Notes: generated from the letters alone by a model not told the origin. A stretch of 64,000 bases of DNA from Bacteroidetes bacterium 37-13 (GCA_001897535.1 MKTC01000007.1:62001-126000); one strand, 5' to 3'. Shown: positions 34,591-45,006, counted from the stretch's first letter. Numbers and translations are program-made.

Positions 34591-36216
34591 ATGAGTGGAT
34601 TTTATACAGTGCCTACACCCAAAAATGAGCTGGTGAAAAACTATGCACCTGAAAGTGCAGAGCGCAAGAGTTTGCAGAAAAAATTGGCAGAACTAAAAGC
34701 AGAATTTAGAGATATTCCGATGGTGATAAATGGGAAAGATGTTTTCACCGATAATAAAATTAAAATTCATCCACCACACGAGCGCAAACATGTTTTGGGA
34801 ACTTTTTCGCGCGCAAATGGCGAACATGTAAAGCGTGCGATAAATGCAGCATTACAAGCAAAGCCGCAGTGGGAAAGTCTAAACTGGGAGCAACGCGCTT
34901 CTATCTTTTTAAAAGCTGCAGAACTAATTGCCGGACCTTATCGCGATGAATTAAATGCTGCAACCATGCTTGGGCAAAGTAAAAATGCTTATCAAGCCGA
35001 AATTGATTCTGCTTGTGAATTGATAGATTTTTTGCGTTTCAACGTACATTACATGAGCCAAATTTATGCCATGCAACCCGAAAGTGCTGCTGGAATTTGG
35101 AACCGCTTGGAATGGCGACCGCTCGAAGGTTTTGTGTTTGCGCTCACACCATTTAATTTTACGGCTATTGCAGGAAATTTGCCTTCGTGCTGTGCTTTAA
35201 TGGGCAATGTGGTAGTTTGGAAACCAAGTGATGACCAAATTTATTCAGCACATGTGATTATGAAAATTTTTAGAGCTGCAGGTTTGCCCGATGGCGTTAT
35301 CAATTTAATTTTCCCTGATGGACCGGAAGCAGGAGATATAGTTTTTAAACATCCCGATTTTTCGGGCATTCATTTTACTGGTTCTACATCTGTGTTTAGA
35401 ACTATTTGGAAAGAAATTGGCGATAATATTAGCAACTACAAAACCTATCCGCGAATCGTAGGAGAAACAGGCGGCAAAGATTTTATTTTGGCGCATCCGA
35501 GTGCTGATGCTCAAACCGTTGCAACAGCTATTTCACGCGGTGCTTTTGAATATCAAGGGCAAAAATGTTCTGCTGCTTCAAGAGCTTATATTCCATCAAA
35601 TTTATGGGAAAGTGTGAGAGCAAAAGTGTTGCAAGATTTAAGCACTTTTAAAATGGGAAGCACCGAAGATTTTGGAAATTTCATCAATGCGGTAATCAAT
35701 GAAAAAAGTTTCAATAGAATTTCACATTATCTTGAAGAAGCAAAGAAAAGTGTAGATGCAGAAATAATAGCAGGTGGCAAGTGTGATAACACAAACGGCT
35801 GGTTTGTGGAGCCAACTATTATTGTTACTCGAAATGCTAAGTACACAACCATGTGCGAAGAGATTTTTGGACCTGTGCTTACCATTTATGTTTATCCGGA
35901 AAATGAATTTGAAAAAACAGTAGAGTTGGTAAATGGCACTTCAATGTATGCGCTTACCGGTTCTATAGTTTCTCAAGATAGATACGCCATAGATTATGCC
36001 GCCCAACATTTAAAAAATGCTGCCGGAAATTTTTATATAAACGATAAGCCAACCGGAGCAGTTGTGGGGCAGCAACCATTTGGTGGAAGCCGCGCTTCGG
36101 GGACAAACGACAAAGCAGGAAGCCTGATAAATTTAATGCGTTGGGTTTCTCCTCGCACCATTAAAGAAACCTTTGTGCCTGCTACAGATTATCGCTATCC
36201 ATTTTTAGAAAAATAA
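34591..36216 (+). CDS. pruA: L-glutamate gamma-semialdehyde dehydrogenase (P5C dehydrogenase)
   Basis: A 541-residue aldehyde dehydrogenase that oxidises glutamate semialdehyde (from proline or arginine breakdown) to glutamate with NAD. The catalytic cysteine is Cys326 in EYQGQKCSAASRAY, and the general base glutamate lies in VGETGGKDF. The other P5C-dehydrogenase features are EGFVFALTPFNFTAIAGNLP and the C-terminal PFGGSRASGTNDKAGS. Length matches the stand-alone type 1 enzyme, as in mitochondria and many Bacteroidota, rather than the PutA fusion. A proline dehydrogenase gene is not adjacent. tyrS follows 28 bases later. Confidence 0.94.
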   Translation: MSGFYTVPTPKNELVKNYAPESAERKSLQKKLAELKAEFRDIPMVINGKDVFTDNKIKIHPPHERKHVLGTFSRANGEHVKRAINAALQAKPQWESLNWEQRASIFLKAAELIAGPYRDELNAATMLGQSKNAYQAEIDSACELIDFLRFNVHYMSQIYAMQPESAAGIWNRLEWRPLEGFVFALTPFNFTAIAGNLPSCCALMGNVVVWKPSDDQIYSAHVIMKIFRAAGLPDGVINLIFPDGPEAGDIVFKHPDFSGIHFTGSTSVFRTIWKEIGDNISNYKTYPRIVGETGGKDFILAHPSADAQTVATAISRGAFEYQGQKCSAASRAYIPSNLWESVRAKVLQDLSTFKMGSTEDFGNFINAVINEKSFNRISHYLEEAKKSVDAEIIAGGKCDNTNGWFVEPTIIVTRNAKYTTMCEEIFGPVLTIYVYPENEFEKTVELVNGTSMYALTGSIVSQDRYAIDYAAQHLKNAAGNFYINDKPTGAVVGQQPFGGSRASGTNDKAGSLINLMRWVSPRTIKETFVPATDYRYPFLEK

Positions 36217-36244
36217 ATTTCACACGACAAACAACTATAACTGA

Positions 36245-37519
36245 ATGAAAAATTTTATTGAAGAATTGAAATGGCGGAACATGCTGCACGACATGATTCC
36301 GGGCACAGAAGAATTATTGAACAAGCAAAGTGTGAAAGGCTATATTGGTTTTGACCCAACTGCCGATTCTTTGGGAATTGGTAATATGGTTCAAGTAATG
36401 ACGTTGCTGCATTACCAACAGTGTGGACATCAACCTGTGGCGCTGGTAGGTGGCGCAACCGGAATGATTGGCGACCCAACCGGCAAAAGTGAAGAGCGTA
36501 ATTTGCTTTCTGAAGATATTTTAATTCACAATTTGGAGTGCCAAAAAAAGCAGCTTGAAAAATTTCTTGATTTCTCTGGAAGCAATGCTGCGTCTATTGT
36601 GAACAACTACGATTGGTTTAAAGAAATTAGTTTCTTGGAATTTATTCGCGATGCAGGAAAGTATGTTACCGTGAATTATATGCTTGCAAAAGATAGCGTG
36701 CAAAAACGTTTGGAAAATGGAATGACTTTCACAGAATTTTCATACCAATTAGTGCAAGGTTTCGATTTCTATTGGCTTTGGAAAAACAAAGGCATACAAC
36801 TACAAATGGGAGGTAGCGACCAGTGGGGAAATATTGTTACCGGAACTGAACTAATTCGCAAAAAAGCCGGAGGAGAAGCCTTTGCACTTACCACAAAACT
36901 TTTAATGAAAGCTGATGGAACAAAATTCGGGAAAAGCGAAAGTGGAAATGTGTGGTTAGATGCTGCTAAAACTTCACCCTATAAATTTTACCAATTCTTT
37001 TTGAATGTGGCAGATGACGATGCTCCAAAAGTGTTTCGCATATTTTCGCTTTCAGAAAAAGAAGAAATTGAAGCCATAGAAAAAGAGCATCAAACCGCAC
37101 CGCACTTACGCTTAATTCAAAAAAGAATGGCAGAAGAAATTGTGATGCGTGTTCACGGAAATGAAGCATTAGAAAAGGCAAAAGAAGCAACCGAAATTCT
37201 ATTTGGAAAATCTACAACCGAAGCATTGCAACAACTTAGCGAGCGCGATATTTTAGAGGTTTTTGAAGGTGTGCCAACATTTGAAATTTCCAAAGATACG
37301 CTTAGCGGAAGCGATTGGGTAAGCGTTTTGGGTGAACATACAAAAGTATTTGCATCAAAAGGCGAAGCGCGCAGAAGTTTGCAAGAAAACGCAGTGAGCG
37401 TAAATAAAGAAAAGGTAACACTTACAGATGCAGTTGATGTTAATCGGCTATTAAATGGCAAATATTTTGTGGTTCAAAAAGGGAAGAAAAATTACTTCTT
37501 GTTGAAAGTTACTGCTTAG
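36245..37519 (+). CDS. tyrS: Tyrosyl-tRNA synthetase
   Basis: A 424-residue class I aminoacyl-tRNA synthetase that charges tRNA-Tyr. Family stretches are [28 protein letters not shown], the tyrosine-site region [23 protein letters not shown], and the KFGKS form of KMSKS in [10 protein letters not shown]. An S4-like RNA-binding domain closes the protein. The HIGH motif, however, reads GIGN (Gly44 to Asn47): both histidines are replaced. The second replacement is seen in relatives, but loss of the first is unusual to my knowledge. The rest is intact, so I regard it as functional. Confidence 0.93.
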   Translation: MKNFIEELKWRNMLHDMIPGTEELLNKQSVKGYIGFDPTADSLGIGNMVQVMTLLHYQQCGHQPVALVGGATGMIGDPTGKSEERNLLSEDILIHNLECQKKQLEKFLDFSGSNAASIVNNYDWFKEISFLEFIRDAGKYVTVNYMLAKDSVQKRLENGMTFTEFSYQLVQGFDFYWLWKNKGIQLQMGGSDQWGNIVTGTELIRKKAGGEAFALTTKLLMKADGTKFGKSESGNVWLDAAKTSPYKFYQFFLNVADDDAPKVFRIFSLSEKEEIEAIEKEHQTAPHLRLIQKRMAEEIVMRVHGNEALEKAKEATEILFGKSTTEALQQLSERDILEVFEGVPTFEISKDTLSGSDWVSVLGEHTKVFASKGEARRSLQENAVSVNKEKVTLTDAVDVNRLLNGKYFVVQKGKKNYFLLKVTA

Positions 37520-37550
37520 TTAAAAAGTAGAATGTTTTTTTAGAAAAACA

Positions 37551-37558
37551 TACATTTG
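37551..37558 (+). promoter_or_regulatory. Candidate -7 box of the sterol-desaturase-family gene
   Basis: TACATTTG is a full -7 match. It overlaps an in-frame TTG at 37556, which makes the ATG at 37574 the more likely start. No clear -33 element. Confidence 0.45.
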
Positions 37559-37573
37559 TTGAAATGTTGTTTT

Positions 37574-38464
37574 ATGTTTTTATCACTTAATTTTCAAGCA
37601 GTTCCTGTTGAGAAAGAACCTGTGGTGTATGCCATTCCGTTTTTTCTATTGCTTATCGGTATAGAGCTTTATGTAAATTGGAAAGAACAGCGCAATCTTT
37701 ACAATACAGGAGAAGCCGTGAGCAGCATTGCGATGGGATTGGGTTCGCTGGTGGTAAATATTTTAATGAAAGCACTTGCGTTTGCATTTTACACTTGGCT
37801 TTTTCAGTTTCGTTTATTCGATATTGGTTGGCATTGGTGGAGTTGGGTGCTAATTCTTTTTGCCGATGATTTTACTTTTTATTGGCATCACCGTTTGAGT
37901 CATGAAATTAGAATTTTGTGGGCTGCTCATATTCAACACCATTCTTCGCAATCGCTGAATTTTGCCACTGCATTGCGCCAAAGCTGGACAGAACTGATTT
38001 ACAAGTATGTTTGGTGGTTTTGGTTGCCACTGCTTGGTTTTGATCCGCTGATGATTTTAATGATGATGAGCGTTTCGCTTATCTATCAATTTTGGCCGCA
38101 TACAGAACTCATTAAAACTTTTCCGCGCTGGGTAGAATATATCTTTAATACACCTTCGCATCATAGAGTTCACCATGCAAGTAATATCAATTATTTAGAT
38201 AAAAACTATGCCGGAATTTTAATTATTTGGGATAGAATGTTTAGCAGTTTTAGAAAGGAAAAAGAGAAACCAATTTATGGAATCACAACCAATATTAATT
38301 CGGTAAACCCACTGGTTATTGTTTCGCACGAATACAAAAATATTTGGAACGATATGCAACACGCTACAAAATGGAGCGATAAAATAAAGTACTTAATTAT
38401 GTCTCCGGGTTGGAGTCATAATGGGAAAGATTTACGCGCCAAAACACTTCAAAAAGAATTGTAG
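37574..38464 (+). CDS. Sterol desaturase / fatty acid hydroxylase family protein
   Basis: A 296-residue membrane protein with about four hydrophobic segments and the histidine clusters of the family. These are FYWHHRLSHEI, AAHIQHHSSQ and SHHRVHHAS, which bind a di-iron centre. Such enzymes hydroxylate or desaturate lipids using oxygen. In Bacteroidota the substrate is usually unknown; ornithine-lipid or carotenoid-like lipids are candidates. The tail after the last cluster (KPIYGITTNINSVNP) is typical of this bacterial branch. The start at 37574 is chosen because the upstream TTG falls inside the promoter box. It is convergent with the next gene. Confidence 0.85.
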   Translation: MFLSLNFQAVPVEKEPVVYAIPFFLLLIGIELYVNWKEQRNLYNTGEAVSSIAMGLGSLVVNILMKALAFAFYTWLFQFRLFDIGWHWWSWVLILFADDFTFYWHHRLSHEIRILWAAHIQHHSSQSLNFATALRQSWTELIYKYVWWFWLPLLGFDPLMILMMMSVSLIYQFWPHTELIKTFPRWVEYIFNTPSHHRVHHASNINYLDKNYAGILIIWDRMFSSFRKEKEKPIYGITTNINSVNPLVIVSHEYKNIWNDMQHATKWSDKIKYLIMSPGWSHNGKDLRAKTLQKEL

Positions 38465-38471
38465 TAACTAA

Positions 38472-39476
38472 CTAATTCAAAACTGCTATTCTGCAAATTT
38501 TAGAATATTGCGCATGGTTTATTTTCAACAAATAAATTCCGGCAGTTAAATCGTTTACGGCTATTTTTTCAACGGAACTGTTTATCGTTTCTTCCTTCAC
38601 TATTTCACCATTCAAGTTAAGCAATTGAATGTTTGCGGCTAAAGGCAAGTTTTCCAATGCAATAAAATCTGAAGCAGGATTTGGGAATACTTTTACTTGT
38701 TGGAAATAATTTTCAGCAATTGCAGAAGGCTCTAAATCATCTTCGCGAATGGTGAGTGTGAAACCTCTAATATTTAATTGTGCTCCGTTTGTTGGGTTAG
38801 AAAGTGTAAAGTTAGCTTCGCGCGTAGTGCCAATTACAGTATCATTAAATATAACAACCGGAATTAGAATAGTATCGCGTGTGTTTGCAGAAACGGTAAC
38901 TACAGTATCGCGGAAAGAAAAATCTTTTCCATTTATGGCACTTCCTGCATCTAAAGTTACATTTACTGAAGTTGCGCTATCGGAATAACCGTTTGTTGCC
39001 ACTCTTAAATATACAGTGGTATCGTGTTCAACCACTGTTCTTCCTGCGCCAATAAATGATATTTGGAAGGAATCGTCATTTAACACATAAACGGTTAAAG
39101 CAGAATCGGCTGAAACAAATGAATTATTAGAAAGAGAAGTAAACTTAAATGAAATCTTCTTACCCGGATCGTAATCGGCATGGTCAAAAATATCGAAAGA
39201 GAAAGTATCGCGCTGCAAACCGGGAGGTACAACAACCGGTATATTACTAAAGAAATAATCCACAACAGAAGTCATATTAGTTTCTGCTTGGTTTAAAACA
39301 ATATATGCTCTAAATGTATCTACTGTAGTGTTGTTGCACTCAATATAAATATAGCCTTTGGGCGAAGTTTCTATAATAGTATCTATGCTTTTGCCAAAGC
39401 GCAAATAGTCTTGGGATTGTGCCGGAGAAAAAAAGCTAAGCCATAAAATGGAAACAAACAATACTCTTTTAAACAT
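38472..39476 (-). CDS. Secreted Calx-beta-like protein with T9SS sorting tail
   Basis: The 334-residue protein has a signal peptide (MFKRVLFVSILWLSFFSPAQSQ). Its beta-sandwich repeats resemble Calx-beta domains, most clearly at INGKDFSFRDTVVTVSANTRD with ILIPVVIFNDTVIGTTREANFTLSNP. A type A T9SS sorting domain (VKVFPNPASDFIALENL to the end) closes it. It should be exported across the outer membrane and attached or released. Calx-beta domains in such proteins often bind calcium and serve adhesion, which is inference here. The ATG at 39476 is chosen over a TTG at 39491 because it directly precedes the signal peptide. Confidence 0.83.
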   Translation of the reverse strand: MFKRVLFVSILWLSFFSPAQSQDYLRFGKSIDTIIETSPKGYIYIECNNTTVDTFRAYIVLNQAETNMTSVVDYFFSNIPVVVPPGLQRDTFSFDIFDHADYDPGKKISFKFTSLSNNSFVSADSALTVYVLNDDSFQISFIGAGRTVVEHDTTVYLRVATNGYSDSATSVNVTLDAGSAINGKDFSFRDTVVTVSANTRDTILIPVVIFNDTVIGTTREANFTLSNPTNGAQLNIRGFTLTIREDDLEPSAIAENYFQQVKVFPNPASDFIALENLPLAANIQLLNLNGEIVKEETINSSVEKIAVNDLTAGIYLLKINHAQYSKICRIAVLN

Positions 39477-39743
39477 TTTGTAAATGTGCAATTTTATTGC
39501 AATGATGCAAATTTTCGGTGAGTCTTGGCCGAACTATTGGAGTAATATTTGCTTTAATACAAACTGTTGTTCTAAAAAATAAGTAATGAATTTATTCTCA
39601 ACTTTAGTCTAAAACTGTTGGTACTGCTTGAGTATAGAGATTGGAGTTTAATTCGTAAAAAATGATTTGGTATAAAAATGAAACATTTAGACCGCTCGTT
39701 CCGTAATAAAGACCAGTTGTTCTTATTTAAAAAATATTGCGAA

Positions 39744-42700
39744 ATGAACTTTGTAAAAAACCTCCCAAACACAGAGTTAAAGAAAAAGCTGAACTTGCTT
39801 AAACAGTTCATCATAATTTTCTTTTTCTCATTTGCTTCTTTAAAAGGAAGCAGCCAAACAAGTTACACATGGAAAACTACTGCAGCCAACAGTAGTTGGA
39901 ATGATATTGCCAACTGGACACCGAGTGGAGTGCCGGTTTCTGGCGATAATGTGGTTATTGTAAATTCAACAAACATTCCGGTATATGATGGAACTGCATT
40001 AAATAATTTCACACTTACTTCCGGCAATATTGATTTAGGCAGCAATGAGCTTACCATAAACGGAATTGCCACTTTTACCAATGGTATTGTTACCAATGGA
40101 AATATAAAAGCGCAAGGAAGTTCTACGGTTTTCTCAAATGGTACTTTTAATTGTAAGGTAAGCTCAATTACTTCAAATGTGAGCATTAATGGAGGAATAT
40201 TTAATGATAGTGTTGCAATTACCAAAACAGGCACTACCGATCAAAATATGAATGGAAATGCAGTATTTAATGCACCATTAAATTTAAGAATAACCAATAC
40301 AGGGCGTATGTTATTTGCCGGTAATATGGTTTTTAATGGTGTTACATCTATTTACAATGCCGGATTAGATAATTTTATTTTAGAAAATAGTGCTGCAAAC
40401 GCATACAATAATGATTTGTATTTAACCATTGCAGGAAACAATGCAGGTGATATTCGTTTAGGTGTAGGAGCTGATGTTGAATTTAAAGGCGATGTGTATG
40501 TAAATAGTGAAAACGGAACAGGAGATATTTATTTTGCACAAGGAGCAACACGCCAAGCTACTTTGGCAGCAGGTAAAAAAATAATTGTGGGTAGTAGTGG
40601 TTTTAATAGAGGAACTTTATGGTTACAAAGAGTTACACAAGTAGGAAGCACTGCACAAAATATATCACTTACAGGAACTGCCGTTTTACGTGTTGGACCT
40701 GCAACAACATTTAATGGAAAAATAAATTTTGAAGCACCACAAATGTGCTTAGATGGCGTAACAGCCAATGATTCTGCCTTTATTTCAAAAACAGGAAGTA
40801 CTAATAATAGTGGCATAGGTGGGAATACATTTAACAGCTATGTATCAATTAGCAATAAAGCAAGTTCAAATGGGTATCTAAGAACAAACGCAGGTAACAC
40901 TTTTAATGGAGTATTAGAATTAAACAATGCATCGGTTGGTGATATAATTTTGGGTGTAAGTCCAGGTGCTGGGAGTACATATAATGGAGATGTAATTCTC
41001 AATAAAACAGGGAATGGTACTATTTATATGGCGTATGCAGGCAATAACACATTTGCCGGAAATATTGAAGTAAGCAATATAACAAATGTAGGTGGAGTTT
41101 ATTTTTGTTATACCGGCCCTGCTACAGCAACATTGGCTGCCGGAAAGCAAATTAAAATTGGCACAGCAGGTTTTAGCGGAGGCATATTATCGTTAGCAAG
41201 AGTTACACAAGTAGGAAGCGCTGCACAAAATTTAGCACTTACCGGGGTGGCATCTTTGCGTATTGGACCAGCAACAACATTTAATGGAAAAATAAATTTT
41301 GAAGCACCAAGAATGTATTTGGATGGAGTAGTATGCAACGATTCTGCGGTTGTTTCAAAAATAGGTGCAAGTAACGATGTGGGGTTGGGTAATAATATAT
41401 TTAATGGCTTTGTCTCCATTGTAAATGCCGCTACTTCAACAGGGTATTTAAGAACAAACGCAGGTAATACTTTTAATGGAGTATTAGAATTAAATAATGC
41501 GTCTAATGGTGATATTTTATTAGGGCAAGTTACCGGCTATGGCAGTGTATATAATGGGAAAGTATATGTAACCAAATCAGGAACAGGATATGTTTATTTA
41601 GCATACACCGGAAGTAATTCGTTTAATGAAGATATTGAAGTAAGCAGTACTTCAACAGTTGGAGGAATATATTTTGGTTACTTAACAAGCGCATCGGCAA
41701 CTTTAGCTATGGGCAAAACAATAAAAGTAGGAGCAGGAGGTTTTGTTGGAGGAATTTTATCATTGGCAAGAATTACGCAATTAGGAAGTACACCACAAAG
41801 TTTGTTGCTTACCGGAAATTCAAGTATAGTACTTGGTCCTTCTACAATTTTTAATGGAAAAATAGATTTTAATGCCCCTCAAGTACTTTTAAGTGGAATT
41901 ACTGCTAATGACTCTGCGTATATTACAAAATCAGGTTCTGGCAATAATACTGGAGTTGGCGGCAATACATTTAATAGCCATACTTCAATATTAAATGCGG
42001 CAACATCGAATGGTTTTTTAAGAACCACAGCCGGCAATACTTTTAATGGGGTATTAGAGCTTACAAATGCCTCAAGTAATGAAATTTTATTTGGACTTTC
42101 ATCTGGCAGCACCTACAATGGAGATGTGTATTTATCCAAAACAGGCACAGGAAACCTTAGAATGTGTTATAGTGGAACTAATACGTTTAATGGCGATATT
42201 GAGTTAAATAGCACCAGTGCAACAGGTGGAATTACTTTCTGCGAACAGGTAAGTGCAAGCGCTACATTGGCTTCTGGAAAGCGGTTTGTTGCGGGAGCAG
42301 TAACCAATGGACTTATTACTATTCAACGTTTTACCCAAATAGGTTCTACCCGGCAAGATTTTAATTTTTCCGGAAATGCCTCATTGTTATTTGGCACAGC
42401 CAACAACTTTGATGCTGATGTAAATGTATCATTAGCAGGAGTTGGCACATTAACTGTGTCGGCTGGTAATTTGTTTAACGCCAATACTAATTTTAGTGCA
42501 CCTCAATTACTTTTAAACGGTGCAACTTTCGTAGGTTCAAGCAATATTTACAAAACAGGAGCTACAACCAATAACTCGTTGGGCGGAAATAAGTTTTTGA
42601 GCACTACTTCTATTACAAACAATGGTACTGGAAGTATAATTATGGGAACTTCTAACGCAGATACTTTTGCACAAAAAACTGTTCTTACCAATACCAATGC

Positions 42701-44855
42701 GGCAACTATTCAAATTGCCAATTCGCATACCGGCAAAACAACATATTTTGGTGATACGCTTATTGTAGATAATACTTCAAATATAAATACCGGTTACCCT
42801 GGAGTTCGCTTCACAGAAGGCAATAATACTTACTGTTACTTTAATGGTGTGGTAATTGCCACAAACAGTGGAACAGGAGCAAATAACTTAATCAGATTTC
42901 AAAATGGAACAGGCGAAACGGTGTTTAATCGTAGAACTTATTTTAATAATAATTCATCAGGAGCTGCTTCAGCAATTCGCGTAAGCTATAACGGGAATAC
43001 AATATTTAATGACAATGCATATTGTACTGCTACCGATGGATATGGTGTGAGCTTTGGATACAATAACGGTACTTCTGTTTTTGCTCCAACATATAAAATC
43101 ATAATTGGAGATGCAGGGTTTAATGCTACTTCTCTCCAAATAAATAGAGTTACTCAATCAGGAAGAAGAACTCCGATTACATTAGAATTAAGTGGAAGTG
43201 CTTTATTGAATATTGCCAATTCTACCTTTGGTGAAGAAACAGACTTTATTGCTCCCCAAATTTCTTTTGTAAATAACACATTTGATAACGTTGCCAGAAT
43301 TACTAAAACCGGAGCAGTAAATAATTCTAATGGCGGCAATACTTTTAATGATAGCGTAAGGATTACAAATGCTTCGAGCGCAAACTTGTATTTCTCAAAT
43401 GGAAATGCCGATACATATAATGGTGATGCAACTTTTGTGAGAACAGGAAGCGGTACTTTCGATCCTGTTTACAATCGCGAAGTAGAATTTAAAAAGAATA
43501 TTGCGGTGGAAGGATCTGCTAATATTGTATTCAATTCAACTGTAACCGGTATTGTAAAACTTAGTGGCGATAGCGTTCAGGAGATTTTGAGCAACAGCAC
43601 ACAAAAGGCGTATATTAGAAACCTTAAAGTAGATAAAAATACTGCATATCCTGTTGTGCTTAGCACTCCGGTAGATATATCTTCTAATGGAACATTAACT
43701 TTAAGTAGAGGAATTGTGAAAACTGATACCACAAACATTCTTACACTTTTAAATAATGCAAGCGCAAACATGGGAAGTGCAAATGCATTTGTTGATGGGT
43801 TATTGAATTATCAAATGACGGCTGCTACAACTAGAACGCTCAACTTTCCAATTGGAAGTGGGAGTGATTATCATCCACTTTCATTAACAGTTAGGCACAA
43901 TGCAGCAACAAACTATACTTATTCTGCCCAGTTGAAAAACGAATCTGCCAGAGACTTAGGTAGAACACTTTCTGATAGCATTGATAGAGTTTCAAACCTA
44001 CGTTACTGGACTATTGAACGTTTGCTTACTGCTACCAAAGCAAAGTCTAATGCAAACTTAGTAGGCAACCAAGCCATAACACTGTATTACGACCTTACCG
44101 ATGTAGTGGAAGATGCGCCTAATTTGCGTATAGTAAAAAATACTTCTGCCAGCCCAAATAAATGGATAAGTATTGGCGGTAGCGGCTCTGCAAATGGTAC
44201 GGGATTTATTACTTCAACTTCTACTCCATCTGCATTTAATTCTTTCAGCGATTTCACTTTTGGAAATTTAGAGGGTGGAGGAAATCCGCTACCGGTTACC
44301 TTAGTAAGCTTAACAGCAACTGCTAAAACTAATGAAATTGAAGTGGCATGGGAAACAGCTACAGAACTAAACAACAAAGGATTTTCAATTCAACGCAGCA
44401 CCGATGGTAGAAATTTCCAAGTAATTGGTTGGGTTGATGGCAATGGCACAACTTCGCAAGCAATCCAATATACTTACAGCGATGTAAATGTGCAACCAAA
44501 CACAATATACTACTATCGCTTAAAACAAATTGATTACGATGAACATACCGAACTTACCAAAGTAGTAAGTGCTGTAATTCAAAATACTTCTACACCTACA
44601 GTTGTTTGGGGAACTATTTCACCGAATGCTAATGCAAGTGCAAATTTAATCTTGAACTTAGCAAACGAAGGTGTAGTTATTGCAAAAACATTTAGCCTAA
44701 GCGGAGCGCTTATTTCTTCCACAGAGTATAATGCTTCTAAAGGCTTAAATCAAATAGAAATGAATTTTGAACAAATACTTGCTCAAGGAATGTATATCAC
44801 CGAAGTAAGTATTAACAATGAAACCAAAAAGATAAAATGGTTTTACAATAAATAA
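39744..44855 (+). CDS. Giant secreted repeat protein, probable T9SS cargo or adhesin
   Basis: The product has about 1,703 residues. A signal-like segment (LNLLKQFIIIFFFSFASLKGSSQ) is followed by a beta-rich N-terminal domain of the YTWKTTAANSSWNDIANWTPSGVP type, common in Bacteroidota surface proteins. The middle is built of about 190-residue repeats with NTFNG and GNTFN-like steps, suggesting a beta-solenoid. The end holds a fibronectin-like unit (VAWETATELNNKGFSIQRSTDGRNF) of the kind that usually precedes a T9SS tail; the tail itself lacks the PNP motif. No enzyme motif is seen, so adhesion or a structural role is inferred. An ATG at 39678 would add 22 residues before the signal; the later ATG gives a more normal signal length. 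Confidence 0.8.
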   Translation: MNFVKNLPNTELKKKLNLLKQFIIIFFFSFASLKGSSQTSYTWKTTAANSSWNDIANWTPSGVPVSGDNVVIVNSTNIPVYDGTALNNFTLTSGNIDLGSNELTINGIATFTNGIVTNGNIKAQGSSTVFSNGTFNCKVSSITSNVSINGGIFNDSVAITKTGTTDQNMNGNAVFNAPLNLRITNTGRMLFAGNMVFNGVTSIYNAGLDNFILENSAANAYNNDLYLTIAGNNAGDIRLGVGADVEFKGDVYVNSENGTGDIYFAQGATRQATLAAGKKIIVGSSGFNRGTLWLQRVTQVGSTAQNISLTGTAVLRVGPATTFNGKINFEAPQMCLDGVTANDSAFISKTGSTNNSGIGGNTFNSYVSISNKASSNGYLRTNAGNTFNGVLELNNASVGDIILGVSPGAGSTYNGDVILNKTGNGTIYMAYAGNNTFAGNIEVSNITNVGGVYFCYTGPATATLAAGKQIKIGTAGFSGGILSLARVTQVGSAAQNLALTGVASLRIGPATTFNGKINFEAPRMYLDGVVCNDSAVVSKIGASNDVGLGNNIFNGFVSIVNAATSTGYLRTNAGNTFNGVLELNNASNGDILLGQVTGYGSVYNGKVYVTKSGTGYVYLAYTGSNSFNEDIEVSSTSTVGGIYFGYLTSASATLAMGKTIKVGAGGFVGGILSLARITQLGSTPQSLLLTGNSSIVLGPSTIFNGKIDFNAPQVLLSGITANDSAYITKSGSGNNTGVGGNTFNSHTSILNAATSNGFLRTTAGNTFNGVLELTNASSNEILFGLSSGSTYNGDVYLSKTGTGNLRMCYSGTNTFNGDIELNSTSATGGITFCEQVSASATLASGKRFVAGAVTNGLITIQRFTQIGSTRQDFNFSGNASLLFGTANNFDADVNVSLAGVGTLTVSAGNLFNANTNFSAPQLLLNGATFVGSSNIYKTGATTNNSLGGNKFLSTTSITNNGTGSIIMGTSNADTFAQKTVLTNTNAATIQIANSHTGKTTYFGDTLIVDNTSNINTGYPGVRFTEGNNTYCYFNGVVIATNSGTGANNLIRFQNGTGETVFNRRTYFNNNSSGAASAIRVSYNGNTIFNDNAYCTATDGYGVSFGYNNGTSVFAPTYKIIIGDAGFNATSLQINRVTQSGRRTPITLELSGSALLNIANSTFGEETDFIAPQISFVNNTFDNVARITKTGAVNNSNGGNTFNDSVRITNASSANLYFSNGNADTYNGDATFVRTGSGTFDPVYNREVEFKKNIAVEGSANIVFNSTVTGIVKLSGDSVQEILSNSTQKAYIRNLKVDKNTAYPVVLSTPVDISSNGTLTLSRGIVKTDTTNILTLLNNASANMGSANAFVDGLLNYQMTAATTRTLNFPIGSGSDYHPLSLTVRHNAATNYTYSAQLKNESARDLGRTLSDSIDRVSNLRYWTIERLLTATKAKSNANLVGNQAITLYYDLTDVVEDAPNLRIVKNTSASPNKWISIGGSGSANGTGFITSTSTPSAFNSFSDFTFGNLEGGGNPLPVTLVSLTATAKTNEIEVAWETATELNNKGFSIQRSTDGRNFQVIGWVDGNGTTSQAIQYTYSDVNVQPNTIYYYRLKQIDYDEHTELTKVVSAVIQNTSTPTVVWGTISPNANASANLILNLANEGVVIAKTFSLSGALISSTEYNASKGLNQIEMNFEQILAQGMYITEVSINNETKKIKWFYNK
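40560..42830 (+). repeat. Tandem 564-570 bp coding repeats inside the giant surface protein
   Basis: Marker segment ATLAAGK (or ATLAMGK, ATLASGK) recurs at 40560, 41130, 41700 and 42264, so units are 570, 570 and 564 bases long and stay in frame. Segments such as the one encoding AGNTFNGVLELNNAS (near 40888 and 41458) are almost identical in DNA, and others have diverged. The fourth unit fades out and a weaker copy appears near 43100. Confidence 0.85.
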
Positions 44856-44892
44856 ACCAAATTTTCCATAGTTGAAGGTGGTTCAACTTAGA

Positions 44893-44931
44893 AACTCTTC
44901 CAAGTCTATTTCGGTAGCAGGAAGAGTTTTC
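44893..44931 (+). terminator. Rho-independent terminator after the giant gene
   Basis: AACTCTTCC (44893-44901) pairs perfectly with GGAAGAGTT (44920-44928), followed by TTTTCACATTT. The loop is 18 bases. It is 37 bases after the stop. Confidence 0.6.
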
Positions 44932-45006
44932 ACATTTAAGGTGTTCTTAATTAAGTATAAGAATTTATCTACTAACAATAAAGGTTCATAAAATTGAAAA
45001 CACTTC

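Noticed and set aside
40560-42830. Repeats suggestive of a CRISPR or satellite array
   Set aside because: The period is about 570 bases, repeats are imperfect and remain in one reading frame, so they are coding repeats of a surface protein.
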